Shown piece by piece: positions 51,262-59,579 of a stretch of 64,000 nucleotides of DNA (position 1 is its first letter; each line of letters starts with the position of its first letter). The notes beneath the pieces were generated by a model that saw nothing but the letters and a program-made list of their open reading frames with translations, did no database searches and had not been told where the DNA came from. Made by a program: the position numbers and the translations under genes. Source of the stretch: Halobacteriovorax sp. JY17 (lineage in GTDB: Bacteria > Bdellovibrionota > Bacteriovoracia > Bacteriovoracales > Bacteriovoracaceae); the NCBI RefSeq assembly GCF_002753895.1, contig NZ_NJER01000002.1:797145-861144 (forward strand). The letters run 5' to 3'.

Positions 51262-51867
51262 ATGTTTAAAATACCGTTGATTATATTATTGGTAGGAGTT
51301 TTGGTTTCATGCTCGTCTAGACAATCTGTTAACACCGACTTGGACGAGCTTGCAATTGAAAGAGGAGCCCGAGAAGACAAGGTTGTGGGGGAAGACTTTC
51401 CTGATTGGATACATGACTCAGGATCTGATGGTGAGTTTATTTATACTGTCGGTACTGCTGAGTACCCACTTACTAAGCCTGGAAGTTATGTCGTAGAGGC
51501 TGCTAGTTTAGATGGTAGAGGGAAAGTGTTACAAGATGCTCCCTCCGACTATAAGGCAATCATTCAAAGTGCCATCGGAGAGTCTTTAGGAGCTCATGGC
51601 GACTTTAATCAAATGAAGATATTTGTAACCGAAGTTAAAGGAGTTCAAGGAATTAAAGTTGATAGTAAGAAAATTGCTTGCAGAAAGATTAAAAGATACA
51701 GCACTGCCGGAACGAAGTTAAATAGACTCTGCTATGTATATACATATGTGCCGATTGCAAAGCTAAATGAAGCTTATGCTCGTGCATTAAAAGATAAGTA
51801 TGGGGTTGATAAGGCTAATAAATTTAAAGAAATACTACAGAGCCAGTTAAGTAAACTGAGCCAATAA
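51262..51867 (+). CDS. Hypothetical lipoprotein (201 aa), LPP20-like
   Basis: 201 residues. Lipobox VSCS (Cys17). The middle (FPDWIHDSGSDGEFIYTVGTA, an alanine-rich helix region) and late Cys pair resemble LPP20-type lipoproteins, but the match is loose. GGGAGGAT ribosome site. It begins a three-gene run with a small ORF and a second lipoprotein, so the element places several proteins in the host envelope. Confidence 0.65.
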   Translation: MFKIPLIILLVGVLVSCSSRQSVNTDLDELAIERGAREDKVVGEDFPDWIHDSGSDGEFIYTVGTAEYPLTKPGSYVVEAASLDGRGKVLQDAPSDYKAIIQSAIGESLGAHGDFNQMKIFVTEVKGVQGIKVDSKKIACRKIKRYSTAGTKLNRLCYVYTYVPIAKLNEAYARALKDKYGVDKANKFKEILQSQLSKLSQ

Positions 51868-51878
51868 GGAGTTTTTAG

Positions 51879-52019
51879 ATGAATATAGCTCGAGTTTTAA
51901 TAGTAATATGCAAGGTATTGTATAAACTACCTGGCTGGATTGATGCTTATCAAAATAGAAATTCTTGTAAGACCATCAACGCAATAGAAAAAGAAAAAGA
52001 AAAAGATAGAGCTGCTTAA
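51879..52019 (+). CDS. Small hypothetical protein (46 aa)
   Basis: 46 residues, MNIARVLIVICKVLYKLPGW then a charged KEKEKEKDRAA tail. AAGGAG seven bases before the ATG gives good support, and the gene lies 11 bases after the lipoprotein gene. A single N-terminal hydrophobic stretch suggests membrane association. Confidence 0.6.
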   Translation: MNIARVLIVICKVLYKLPGWIDAYQNRNSCKTINAIEKEKEKDRAA

Positions 52020-52035
52020 GTTAGGGGGAGTATCA

Positions 52036-52425
52036 ATGAAAAAAATGTTATTTTTTCCCATTGCTATACTACTAAGTTCTTGTGCTGCTCAACTTTTAAA
52101 TAATCCTGAAAACAAAAACAGTCCTTTGAGACTAACTCATGCTGAATATGTTAAAGATGGAAGAATATATAAGGGTACTAAAGATTCATGCCTTAATGAT
52201 AAAAGAGCAGTTAACTTTAAAGAGATAGGATCTTCTTTAGCATTAACTTATTACTTTGCTTATTACAATGATGAAATCCTTGAGATAGATTATGTTATTG
52301 AAAGGGTTGATTCAGAAGAAGGATATCGAAAAGATTTCGTTAGCGCTAAGAGATATAGAGTAAAGCATCACTTGAAGAGTTGTTTATTAGATAATAACTA
52401 TATTGTTTCAGTAATTCCAATATAG
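52036..52425 (+). CDS. Hypothetical lipoprotein (129 aa)
   Basis: 129 residues. Lipobox LSSC (Cys16). The mature part is a small beta-rich domain with two Cys. GGGGGAG precedes the ATG. It lies in the same operon as the LPP20-like lipoprotein. No family is recognised. Confidence 0.65.
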   Translation: MKKMLFFPIAILLSSCAAQLLNNPENKNSPLRLTHAEYVKDGRIYKGTKDSCLNDKRAVNFKEIGSSLALTYYFAYYNDEILEIDYVIERVDSEEGYRKDFVSAKRYRVKHHLKSCLLDNNYIVSVIPI

Positions 52426-52468
52426 GAATTACTGTCTTCTTGGAGCAACGTTCTAGATAGGAGAAGTC

Positions 52469-52771
52469 GTGTCGGTCAGTTTAAGTCAGGATGAAATCAC
52501 TGCACTCAATGATTGTTTACTATTACCTGCTGATAGAAAGCTCTTGAACGGAATCTCTGAGGATTTAAATATTTCAATTGTAGGCATGTCAGATATTGAA
52601 GCACATTTCTTATTGAGAAAGAATGCTCTCTCCTTAAAGAGAGAAGTTGATAGATTTGTTGAGAATAGTGTAGAGCCTCTTTTTTTTACAGAAATAAAGG
52701 AGCTTTCAAAGGATGAATTGATCGAGCTAAGGATGAATATAACTTTAATTCTTTTTGAATTAACATACTAA
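52469..52771 (+). CDS. Hypothetical protein (100 aa)
   Basis: 100 residues from a GTG start with AGGAGAAG upstream. All-helical and acidic (LSQDEITALNDCLLLPADRK). Not recognised. Last gene of the small-gene cluster before the restriction-modification block. Confidence 0.58.
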   Translation: MSVSLSQDEITALNDCLLLPADRKLLNGISEDLNISIVGMSDIEAHFLLRKNALSLKREVDRFVENSVEPLFFTEIKELSKDELIELRMNITLILFELTY

Positions 52772-52966
52772 CTCTGAATAAAAATAACCTCTTGTCGTAG
52801 CGCGCGTCTTATTTGCATGATAAACTATCAAAGCTAAAACACCTAAAGAGGGAAGCCTTAAAGCTTTCCCTCCAAGATCGCTTTTTCAAGTTCACCAAAA
52901 AATGCTAATAATCTTGTTTCCGTTAATGGTAATATTTTAATTAAGAATTTCAATAGACTTGTATAA

Positions 52967-52996
52967 GGATAAAAATCTCTTAATAGATTTTTATCC
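52967..52996. terminator. Bidirectional terminator hairpin
   Basis: 12-bp perfect stem GGATAAAAATCT / AGATTTTTATCC, loop CTTAAT, just past the end of the minus-strand restriction gene. It separates that unit from the small-gene cluster on the other strand. Confidence 0.75.
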
Positions 52997-53009
52997 TACA
53001 ACAGTTCTA

Positions 53010-54332
53010 TTACTCATAAGCATTATGAGCAGAATATATCTTATAAAGCTTTGGGAGATCTTTCTCTTTTATTCTAAACTGACTTCTTGCTTTTGTTTTC
53101 CATGCCCCATCTTCCTTTTTGAGGTTTGAGCCAGGGTCAAGATACGTTACTCCTTCTAGAAGGTTGTTTAAAAAGCCTTTAAACGTTGACTCTATACCTA
53201 GATCGATATTTGGTGAGTATTTATAAAAATAAGCACCATCGATCTCTTTTCTTTCACTTTTAACATAGCATGTTCTGGCATGCTTTCTTTGCCAGTGACC
53301 TAGAAGTTTAGTGAATGTCCATTTTGCAACGACCTCGTTCTCTCTTGTTGATAGGCCAATGTAGCCATCTTCCGAAGTAAAGTTACCATCATCATATCCA
53401 TGAACAACAAGCTTTAGGCTTGTTAGGTGATGATGATCCTTATCGGTAATTTTATGTACGCCACCAAAGTTCAGTCGCTCTTTCTGACCATTCTTTGGTG
53501 GATATCCAAATCTTCTTATAAATTCAGCAACACCTAATTCATTGTAAAGGCCTGCATCAGGTTCTGGTGTAAACAGAGAGACAGCTCTTCCTGAATGTTG
53601 CTTAAGCTCCCATCCCTTGTAGTCTGGAGCAGCGTCACTGTTGGGAATAACACCGAGCTTAGCTTCAAGAGTATACCCTCCTCCATTTCTAGCTTTATAC
53701 TCAATCTCTTCACCTTTTTTATTGAGCCTACATGACTTTATCCAGCCTTGCTCACAGATAAATTTAATAGCGTCTTTGATTTCTTGTATTGATTGTTTTA
53801 TCGAGATCTTGATACCGTTGTCACTTAAAAGGCTTGATATACTAGCCTCGTAGAATATTTCCTTCTCGTTGCTTTCAAAGTGCTTATTCAAAAATGAATT
53901 AAAGTCTTCATCTATAAAATTAACGTATCCAAATGACTCACCCTTCTGATTAAAGCTTAAGATGAGAAAGCGATTATCGTGTCTATCTGCAATGACCTCC
54001 CTAGGAGCTCCTTTACATCCCAATAGAAAGCCTGAGAGACGAGACTCTGGGTATTGAGGGTATAGTATAAATTTTGCGTTAGGGGCGTTGTGAACGCCTG
54101 AGTCTGTGATCCAGCTAAAATTAAGGTAGTTCACGAATATATAGTCAGACGCTTTCTTTTTTTTGGAAGTTTGCTCAGATAGCTCTGTCCTGGTGAATGG
54201 AAGATACTTCATTCCTTTTTCACCACCAGTATTTATTTGCGCCTGAGAGCTGTCGTTATAACTTAGTTTTTTTATGAGGATATTTTGACAACCTAGGTCA
54301 GATAATTCTTTTACAACATCTTTTACTTTCAA
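53010..54332 (-). CDS. MvaI/BcnI-family restriction endonuclease
   Basis: 440 residues, TTG start with AAGGAGA eight bases upstream. The C-terminal half matches the MvaI/BcnI family, including PDYKGWELKQHSG, whose Asp237, Glu242 and Lys244 form a PD-(D/E)xK site, and LFTPEPDAGLY. The N-terminal 170 residues are extra compared with MvaI (about 246 residues). Family members cut CCWGG or CCSGG; the adjacent Dcm-like methyltransferase predicts CCWGG. Head-to-head with the methyltransferase gene. Confidence 0.85.
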   Translation of the reverse strand: MKVKDVVKELSDLGCQNILIKKLSYNDSSQAQINTGGEKGMKYLPFTRTELSEQTSKKKKASDYIFVNYLNFSWITDSGVHNAPNAKFILYPQYPESRLSGFLLGCKGAPREVIADRHDNRFLILSFNQKGESFGYVNFIDEDFNSFLNKHFESNEKEIFYEASISSLLSDNGIKISIKQSIQEIKDAIKFICEQGWIKSCRLNKKGEEIEYKARNGGGYTLEAKLGVIPNSDAAPDYKGWELKQHSGRAVSLFTPEPDAGLYNELGVAEFIRRFGYPPKNGQKERLNFGGVHKITDKDHHHLTSLKLVVHGYDDGNFTSEDGYIGLSTRENEVVAKWTFTKLLGHWQRKHARTCYVKSERKEIDGAYFYKYSPNIDLGIESTFKGFLNNLLEGVTYLDPGSNLKKEDGAWKTKARSQFRIKEKDLPKLYKIYSAHNAYE

Positions 54333-54386
54333 AGCTAGTCTCCTTAGGTTGCTTGTCGGTTGTTAGTAATATTTGTTGATAAGCGT

Positions 54387-54445
54387 TATCTTTTTTGTTG
54401 TTGCCAGGTATCTTTTTTGTAGATTATTATTATTTTAATACCTGG
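54387..54445. promoter_or_regulatory. Divergent R-M control region with CCWGG palindrome
   Basis: CCAGGTAT (54404-54411) is the exact inverse of ATACCTGG (54438-54445). Each arm contains one CCWGG, the predicted target of the neighbouring methyltransferase, and the right arm overlaps its ribosome site (GGAGGG). A 12-base direct repeat TATCTTTTTTGT lies at 54387 and 54409. This is likely the operator of the methyltransferase and restriction genes. Confidence 0.65.
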
Positions 54446-54452
54446 AGGGTAA

Positions 54453-55634
54453 ATGAATACAATTGAAGAGATCTTAGAATTTAGAAACTTGTATGGATTA
54501 ACGCATGAAGATGTTGCTGAGCGATTAGATATAAAGAAGTACCAGATCAAGAAGATTGAAGCTGGAGAAATAGAAATTCCTGAATGGTACTCACTCGCAA
54601 TGTCTGGAATGGCGAGTGAGATGAGTGCTATGAGGAAGAAGCACGTTGATTCTGCTGAGGGGAAGTTTACATTCATTGATCTCTTTGCAGGTATCGGTGG
54701 AATTAGGCACGCTTTTGATAAGGCTGGTGGAACTTGTTTATTTTCTTCTGAGTGGGATAAGTATCCTGCAAAGATGTATGAGGATAACTATGGGGAAAAG
54801 CCTGCTGGAGATATAACTAAAATTAAAGCTGAAGATATTCCTGCACACGATGTTCTTGTTGGGGGGTTTCCATGTCAGCCGTTTTCAATTGCTGGTGTTT
54901 CCAAGAAAGAATCAATGGGGAAGAAGCATGGATTTGAGGATGAAACGCAGGGGACACTATTTTTTGATGTCGCAAGAATCATTAAATACCATAAGCCAAA
55001 AATGTTCCTATTAGAAAATGTAAAAAACCTCAAATCTCATGATAAGGGAAATACGTTCAGAGTTATTATAAAAACGTTAAAAGAGTTAGGTTATGATGTT
55101 CAAGAGAAGATCATTGATGGAGGACTTCTTGTTCCACAACACAGAGAGAGAATTTATATTGTAGGAACTCTGGATCATTCAGAACCTTTTGTATTTCCAG
55201 AGATAAAATCGAAAAACTTAGTTCTAGACGATATTCTTGAGAAGGAAGGAACTGTAGATGAAAGATATACTCTTTCAGATAAGCTTTGGGCAGGTCTTCA
55301 AAGACACGCGAACAAGCATAAAGCTAAAGGTAATGGCTTTGGTTTTGGGCTTAAGAAGAGAGATGAAAGAGCTAGAACTCTTTCGGCCCGCTACTACAAA
55401 GATGGTTCAGAAATTCTAATTGATCAAGGTCCTAATAAGAACCCGAGGAGACTCACTCCTTTTGAGTGTGGAAGACTTATGGGGTTTCCGAAGAAGTTCA
55501 AGATAACGCTATCGGATACCAGGGCTTATAAATGCTTTGGGAACTCTGTTGTTGTGCCAGTAGTTGAAAGATTGGCTAAACAAATAGCCAAGCATCAAAT
55601 AATCACTAGAGGGTTCGTTAAGGATTTACAATAG
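54453..55634 (+). CDS. DNA (cytosine-5)-methyltransferase, Dcm-like, with N-terminal HTH
   Basis: 393 residues. An N-terminal XRE-type helix-turn-helix (about 10-42, [19 protein letters not shown]) precedes a full C5-methyltransferase: motif [11 protein letters not shown] (74-83), catalytic GGFPCQPFS (Cys141), [19 protein letters not shown]. The target-recognition part KGNGFGFGL...[17 protein letters not shown] closely resembles Dcm/M.EcoRII, which methylate CCWGG. It protects DNA from the partner nuclease, and the HTH probably binds its own promoter (known for M.EcoRII and M.SsoII). The 3' end overlaps the HEPN gene by 17 bases. Confidence 0.93.
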   Translation: MNTIEEILEFRNLYGLTHEDVAERLDIKKYQIKKIEAGEIEIPEWYSLAMSGMASEMSAMRKKHVDSAEGKFTFIDLFAGIGGIRHAFDKAGGTCLFSSEWDKYPAKMYEDNYGEKPAGDITKIKAEDIPAHDVLVGGFPCQPFSIAGVSKKESMGKKHGFEDETQGTLFFDVARIIKYHKPKMFLLENVKNLKSHDKGNTFRVIIKTLKELGYDVQEKIIDGGLLVPQHRERIYIVGTLDHSEPFVFPEIKSKNLVLDDILEKEGTVDERYTLSDKLWAGLQRHANKHKAKGNGFGFGLKKRDERARTLSARYYKDGSEILIDQGPNKNPRRLTPFECGRLMGFPKKFKITLSDTRAYKCFGNSVVVPVVERLAKQIAKHQIITRGFVKDLQ

Positions 55635-56244
55635 GAAGCTTCATGTATTTCTCGTTTGTAATAAATACTTCTATTTCATTGGTGAGGTAGTCAATAGCGG
55701 TTTGAACTGCGGTGATATATTTATTGAGATTTTCTTGGTTTAGTACGAACGAGTTTTCACCATGTGCAATACTATTTCTAATTTTTACAAGCCTTGTGAT
55801 ATCAGGAGCAATAGCTTCAAGTTTACTTTCATCAAAGTCAAAGATAGAGCAAAGCTCTCTAAGGACTTTGATGCTTAAGTTTGATTTTGTGTTTACTTTC
55901 GAGGGGACAGATACTGTATTGAATATCTTCTCTTTGAAAGCATCTGTGAACTGGAGCCTTTGCATAAAGGCTTGCTTACCGCTGAGAGGTTTGTATGCAT
56001 CTCCTAGGCTGTAGACTAATATCTTTGTATTAACTGCTTCTGAACAGAGGTTGAGGCTGTTAAGGTGTTTAAGCATGACTTCTAGTGAATTCTTAGCAAA
56101 ACCTTCCCAGTGAGCATAAATCATTGGAGTACACATTCTGCACCAGAGTGTTTCATCTACGCCTTTTTGATTTGCCTTAAATTTAGCAAACTCTTTTTCA
56201 CGCCACTCATTTCCAATTTGTATTTCTTCAATAACCCTATGCAT
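55618..56244 (-). CDS. HEPN nuclease (MAE_28990/MAE_18760-like)
   Basis: 208 residues. It resembles the MAE_28990/MAE_18760 HEPN group: [20 protein letters not shown] near residues 34-53 and the RNase motif [10 protein letters not shown], an RX4H site with Arg156 and His161. HEPN proteins of this kind cut RNA and act as toxins or antiviral effectors (family knowledge). Its ATG overlaps the DUF262 gene end by eight bases (same strand), so the two are made together. The substrate and trigger are unknown. Confidence 0.82.
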   Translation of the reverse strand: MHRVIEEIQIGNEWREKEFAKFKANQKGVDETLWCRMCTPMIYAHWEGFAKNSLEVMLKHLNSLNLCSEAVNTKILVYSLGDAYKPLSGKQAFMQRLQFTDAFKEKIFNTVSVPSKVNTKSNLSIKVLRELCSIFDFDESKLEAIAPDITRLVKIRNSIAHGENSFVLNQENLNKYITAVQTAIDYLTNEIEVFITNEKYMKLPIVNP

Positions 56245-57298
56245 TTTCTTTGAAAATCTCTAGAGCTCTATTCATTCGACTTTTTAGTCTTGTGTTTGAA
56301 TAAGTGTTTGCTCCAATATCTGCATATTCTTTGTCGGTTAACAAGCGATCTATTGCGTTGTAGATATTGTCTTGATTTTTATTTATATCTTTAAATGATT
56401 TAGGTAAGGCGTACGCTATTGAGTCAAAAATATAGAGAGCAAACTTTGAATTTGGTCTAAATGCATTTTTTCCAAACTTGGCGTTTAAAAGTTTCATCAA
56501 CAGAAGGAAATCTTCCTTTTCTGTCTTTAAGTCAAATGGAACATCTCCCTTTGATACATTTCTCATATATTCTGTTAAGAAGTGGGGGATATTACTCGGG
56601 AAATCTTCTCCGCAGCCTTTGAATGCATAGTACCTAAGAGCAAGCTCTTCAAGAAACATTTGTTCCGTCTTACTTTCGGAGGCTCCAATTATTTCTATGA
56701 AGTTCTGGTCCTTGGCGATTTCTCTGAGAATTTGATTCAGGTCAACCTTGTATGCTCTAAATATACAGTTTCTAATCTCTTGCTCTGAAAGTGGACTAGC
56801 GCCAGTATTTAATCTGTTAAATAGCTCATACCTGACATCCTCTTGACTGTCCCACCTTACTATTTCAATCCTGCATACAGATCTCTTTATTGTTGTCTTG
56901 AGTTTTAGGGGGAGGGTTTCAATCGTTGTCCCCTTGAGTTCTTTTACCATCTCTCCTTCAGTGAGAGTTGAATTATTTTTATCTTTATTATGCTTTAAGA
57001 TACCGAAGAATGAAAAAATGGTGGAAATTCTTTGAAGCCCGTCTACTAATTCCCATTTTCCATTTTCATCTTCTGCTACAAATATTGGAGGGATAGGAAT
57101 TCCTAGAAGTACTGATTCGATAAATCGCGTTTGTTGAAAATCGGACCATCTGAATACTCGTTGATATTCAGGTGTGATAAATAGGTCAGCATCTTCGTAA
57201 ACATTCATTAACTCGCCAAAAGACATATCTAAGCGATCTGTCTTTAACGTATTTCTTTTTTTCGATATCTTTTCTTCTATAATTTTATTATTAGACAT
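56237..57298 (-). CDS. DUF262 domain protein (ParB/GmrS-like)
   Basis: 353 residues. The DUF262 core is clear: ITPEYQRVFRWSDFQQTRFIESVLLGIPIPPIF (41-73) and ELVDGLQRISTI (83-94, with DGxQR). The DUF1524 HNH nuclease domain that normally pairs with DUF262 in GmrSD-type systems is absent; instead a HEPN gene overlaps its end. DUF262 domains hydrolyse nucleotides and sense or regulate in such systems. GAGGAAC ribosome site. First gene of the two-gene unit. Confidence 0.85.
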   Translation of the reverse strand: MSNNKIIEEKISKKRNTLKTDRLDMSFGELMNVYEDADLFITPEYQRVFRWSDFQQTRFIESVLLGIPIPPIFVAEDENGKWELVDGLQRISTIFSFFGILKHNKDKNNSTLTEGEMVKELKGTTIETLPLKLKTTIKRSVCRIEIVRWDSQEDVRYELFNRLNTGASPLSEQEIRNCIFRAYKVDLNQILREIAKDQNFIEIIGASESKTEQMFLEELALRYYAFKGCGEDFPSNIPHFLTEYMRNVSKGDVPFDLKTEKEDFLLLMKLLNAKFGKNAFRPNSKFALYIFDSIAYALPKSFKDINKNQDNIYNAIDRLLTDKEYADIGANTYSNTRLKSRMNRALEIFKENA

Positions 57299-57840
57299 AG
57301 TGTTCCTCGTTTAAGATTTTATTATATTTTTTATTTCTATATATGCAACAAGGAATATTTATCTATCATCAACTTGTCTGAAGTAGTTTTAATAAATTTG
57401 TGGCAACTCTCTCTATTTTATAATTAATTAGAAGTGATAGTTCTTGTTATAGTTACTATTGTTAAGGTTTAGGTTTATCTGTGTAATTAGTATGAATTAA
57501 TTATTAAGTCCGGTTTTTCGACTATTTCTATGAACTGAAGTGATAAAACATGAAAACACATGAAGCAAAGTGAAATAAGACAAAAGCGTATAAGCCCATT
57601 AATATAGCCAACTAGAAGTTATTACTTGAATAGATTGTAGAGCTAGATACCCTCGGGTAGTTCTGGGAGGTGAATCAATCAGCGCTTTTACCAAAAAAGA
57701 AGTTAGGGCTGACTCTTATATGTCCATTAGGGTGGAGTGATATTATAAGCAAAGCCGGTTAATTCATTCAACATCAAGAAAACTTACTTAAACAATAAAG
57801 CAAGAGATCCGACAAAGGGTATTATAGAAAGGATTCATGA
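57299..57840. other. Gene-poor gap in the defence island
   Basis: About 540 bases, very AT-rich. Contains a short palindrome TACCC-TC-GGGTA (57648-57659) and tandem-like AAGTGA/ACATGAA words near 57538-57575. Only short unsupported frames exist, two of them protein-like (around 57640-57770), so decayed coding DNA is possible. Confidence 0.4.
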
Positions 57841-57960
57841 ATGAAGAGTATAGAAGTATTATATTCACAGAAAATTGAATGCGGAATAGAAAGCCAAGTT
57901 AAGGTTGAATCTAGCAAAGATGGAATCTGTTTGGGATTGCTATCTCTTGCCGCTGAATAA
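57841..57960 (+). CDS. Small protein (39 aa) before the PIN gene
   Basis: 39 residues, MKSIEVLYSQKIECGIESQ with a hydrophobic end (ICLGLLSLAAE). AAAGGA seven bases before the ATG. It ends 20 bases before the PIN-domain start, so both are likely on one mRNA. Its place before a nuclease suggests a small antitoxin or leader; no family is recognised. Confidence 0.5.
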   Translation: MKSIEVLYSQKIECGIESQVKVESSKDGICLGLLSLAAE

Positions 57961-57980
57961 AAATAGTGAGTAAGGTGGTT

Positions 57981-59024
57981 ATGGAGCATTCAGATAAAAC
58001 TTATTACGTATTTATAGACAATCAGGCTTTTAAGACAATTAAGTATGATCTTAGCCATTCGGTAATAGAAACTATTGTTGATGGGGTAGAAGAAGGGAAT
58101 ATAAAGATTCTTGTAAATTCTATCCTAGAGGGCGAGTTTGTAAAACATTGTTCAAATCAGTTAAATAGTGAAAGGCAAGCTCTTGATAGCTTAAGATGTT
58201 CAGTGCAGTACATGGGAAGCGAACTAGAGAGTATTGTCGAAAAAATTGGTTTACTTTCTGGTGAAGGTATTTGGAAATGTTTTATTGATTTGGTCAGTGC
58301 AACTTCAATAGATAAAAACGTAGAATGGAAAGTCGTATTCGATAAGTACTTTAAAGGGGAAGCACCATTTAGCAGTAAGAAGAAAGATGAGTTTCCTGAT
58401 GCATTCACTATTGAAATGTTATCAATTTACGTTGAAAAAGGTCTATTTGTCATCTCTGGGGATAATGATTTTTTTAGTTGGTCAGAGAGTAAAGATCAGG
58501 TAACAGCCTTTAGGTGCCTAAAAGACTTTACAGATTTTTATGTTAAAGAGCAGAAAAAATATGCAAGCATAATAAATACTTTAGTAGGTAGTATTGGGAT
58601 TGTTGAGCCAATTATTAACGGTAAAATAGAGGATCAATTTAGTGATGGTTACCATTACGAGTTAACAAGTTATCATTCTGAAATAGATGGAGCGAATGTC
58701 GAAAAACTTGGACACTTTGGCTATGATATTTTAAGGGTTTCTCTGGATGAGAGTGAGATTGAGGTTGAATTTACATACAGAGGTGAAGTTGAATTAGAAA
58801 TAACGTCAGATGTTGTTGTTCGCGATTCGATTGATAAAGATTATATGAGTTTAGGATCTAATAAGAATACTGCTATGATACAAGCTGACTTTAAAGGAAA
58901 GGCTGTTATTTCATTAGATGAGGATGATGGAAAGGTAGAGCTTCTTGAGGTTTATGACGAAGAGGTTATTGCTAGAGACTTTGACGTTCCTCATGAATGG
59001 GAGTCATTTGTAGTTTATGACTAG
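57981..59024 (+). CDS. PIN-domain nuclease (DUF4935/PIN_8-like)
   Basis: 347 residues. N-terminal PIN fold with YVFIDNQAF (Asp13), ILEGEF (Glu50/52), KKDEFPDAFTIEML (Asp140) and VISGDNDF (Asp161, Asp163), the four-acid pattern of PIN RNases. The C-terminal 180 residues form a beta-rich domain of unknown type. ATG 57981 follows AAGGTGG; the in-frame GTG at 57966 lacks a ribosome site. It is likely an RNA-cutting effector, activated or restrained by its unknown C-terminal domain. Confidence 0.75.
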   Translation: MEHSDKTYYVFIDNQAFKTIKYDLSHSVIETIVDGVEEGNIKILVNSILEGEFVKHCSNQLNSERQALDSLRCSVQYMGSELESIVEKIGLLSGEGIWKCFIDLVSATSIDKNVEWKVVFDKYFKGEAPFSSKKKDEFPDAFTIEMLSIYVEKGLFVISGDNDFFSWSESKDQVTAFRCLKDFTDFYVKEQKKYASIINTLVGSIGIVEPIINGKIEDQFSDGYHYELTSYHSEIDGANVEKLGHFGYDILRVSLDESEIEVEFTYRGEVELEITSDVVVRDSIDKDYMSLGSNKNTAMIQADFKGKAVISLDEDDGKVELLEVYDEEVIARDFDVPHEWESFVVYD

Positions 59025-59032
59025 AGATATAT

Positions 59033-59575
59033 TATGAGAAACTTTCCTCAAAATCCTATTTGCCAAAAAGGTCCATCGGAGTCTGTTCCAAAAAGGTTGC
59101 GCTCTCATTTAAGCTTTATTGTTGAAGAGGTAACATGCTTAAATTGAACTCCTCACTGGATAAGTCTTTAGTGGAAACGAGAATATATTACATTCACTGA
59201 ATTATTTGGAAAACCTATAAGTAAAGAGTCTGAGGATTTATTAAATTCCGACAGAAAGACTTGAGAGTAATGAAGAATAAAAGAGGTGGATATGTCGAAT
59301 AAAAATAAAATATGATTGAAAAAAAGTTTTCTAAATTTATTTATACTTTCAAAGTAGATTAAATCTATAATTGTGAAGCAACTTTTGTATTTTCTTTCAC
59401 TGGAAAACTAATAGCGTCTTTAGAGATGAAGAAAAGAATACAGAAGTTCAAAGGTGTGGAAGATTATAAGCTTGTAAAGGTCTCAAACGATATTGAAAAC
59501 CTTGTAAACTCAAAATCACATATTTTTAAGAAAGAGAAATTCCGTTACTTCGTGGGCTTAAATAAAACAGGTTAA
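59033..59575 (+). pseudogene. Decayed coding region, family unknown
   Basis: Coding-like frames are broken by stops and frame changes. A first piece starts at ATG 59034. A second reads ITFTELFGKPISKESEDLL near 59188-59250. A third, open from 59356, could start at ATG 59426 and encodes 49 residues ending YFVGLNKTG. None has a good ribosome site. They could be one gene, or two, inactivated by small indels; the original product is not recognised. Confidence 0.4.
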
Positions 59576-59579
59576 TCAA

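Noticed and set aside
57640..57770. Two overlapping protein-like frames as genes in the gap before the PIN unit
   Set aside because: Neither has a start codon with a usable ribosome site; kept only as possible decayed DNA.
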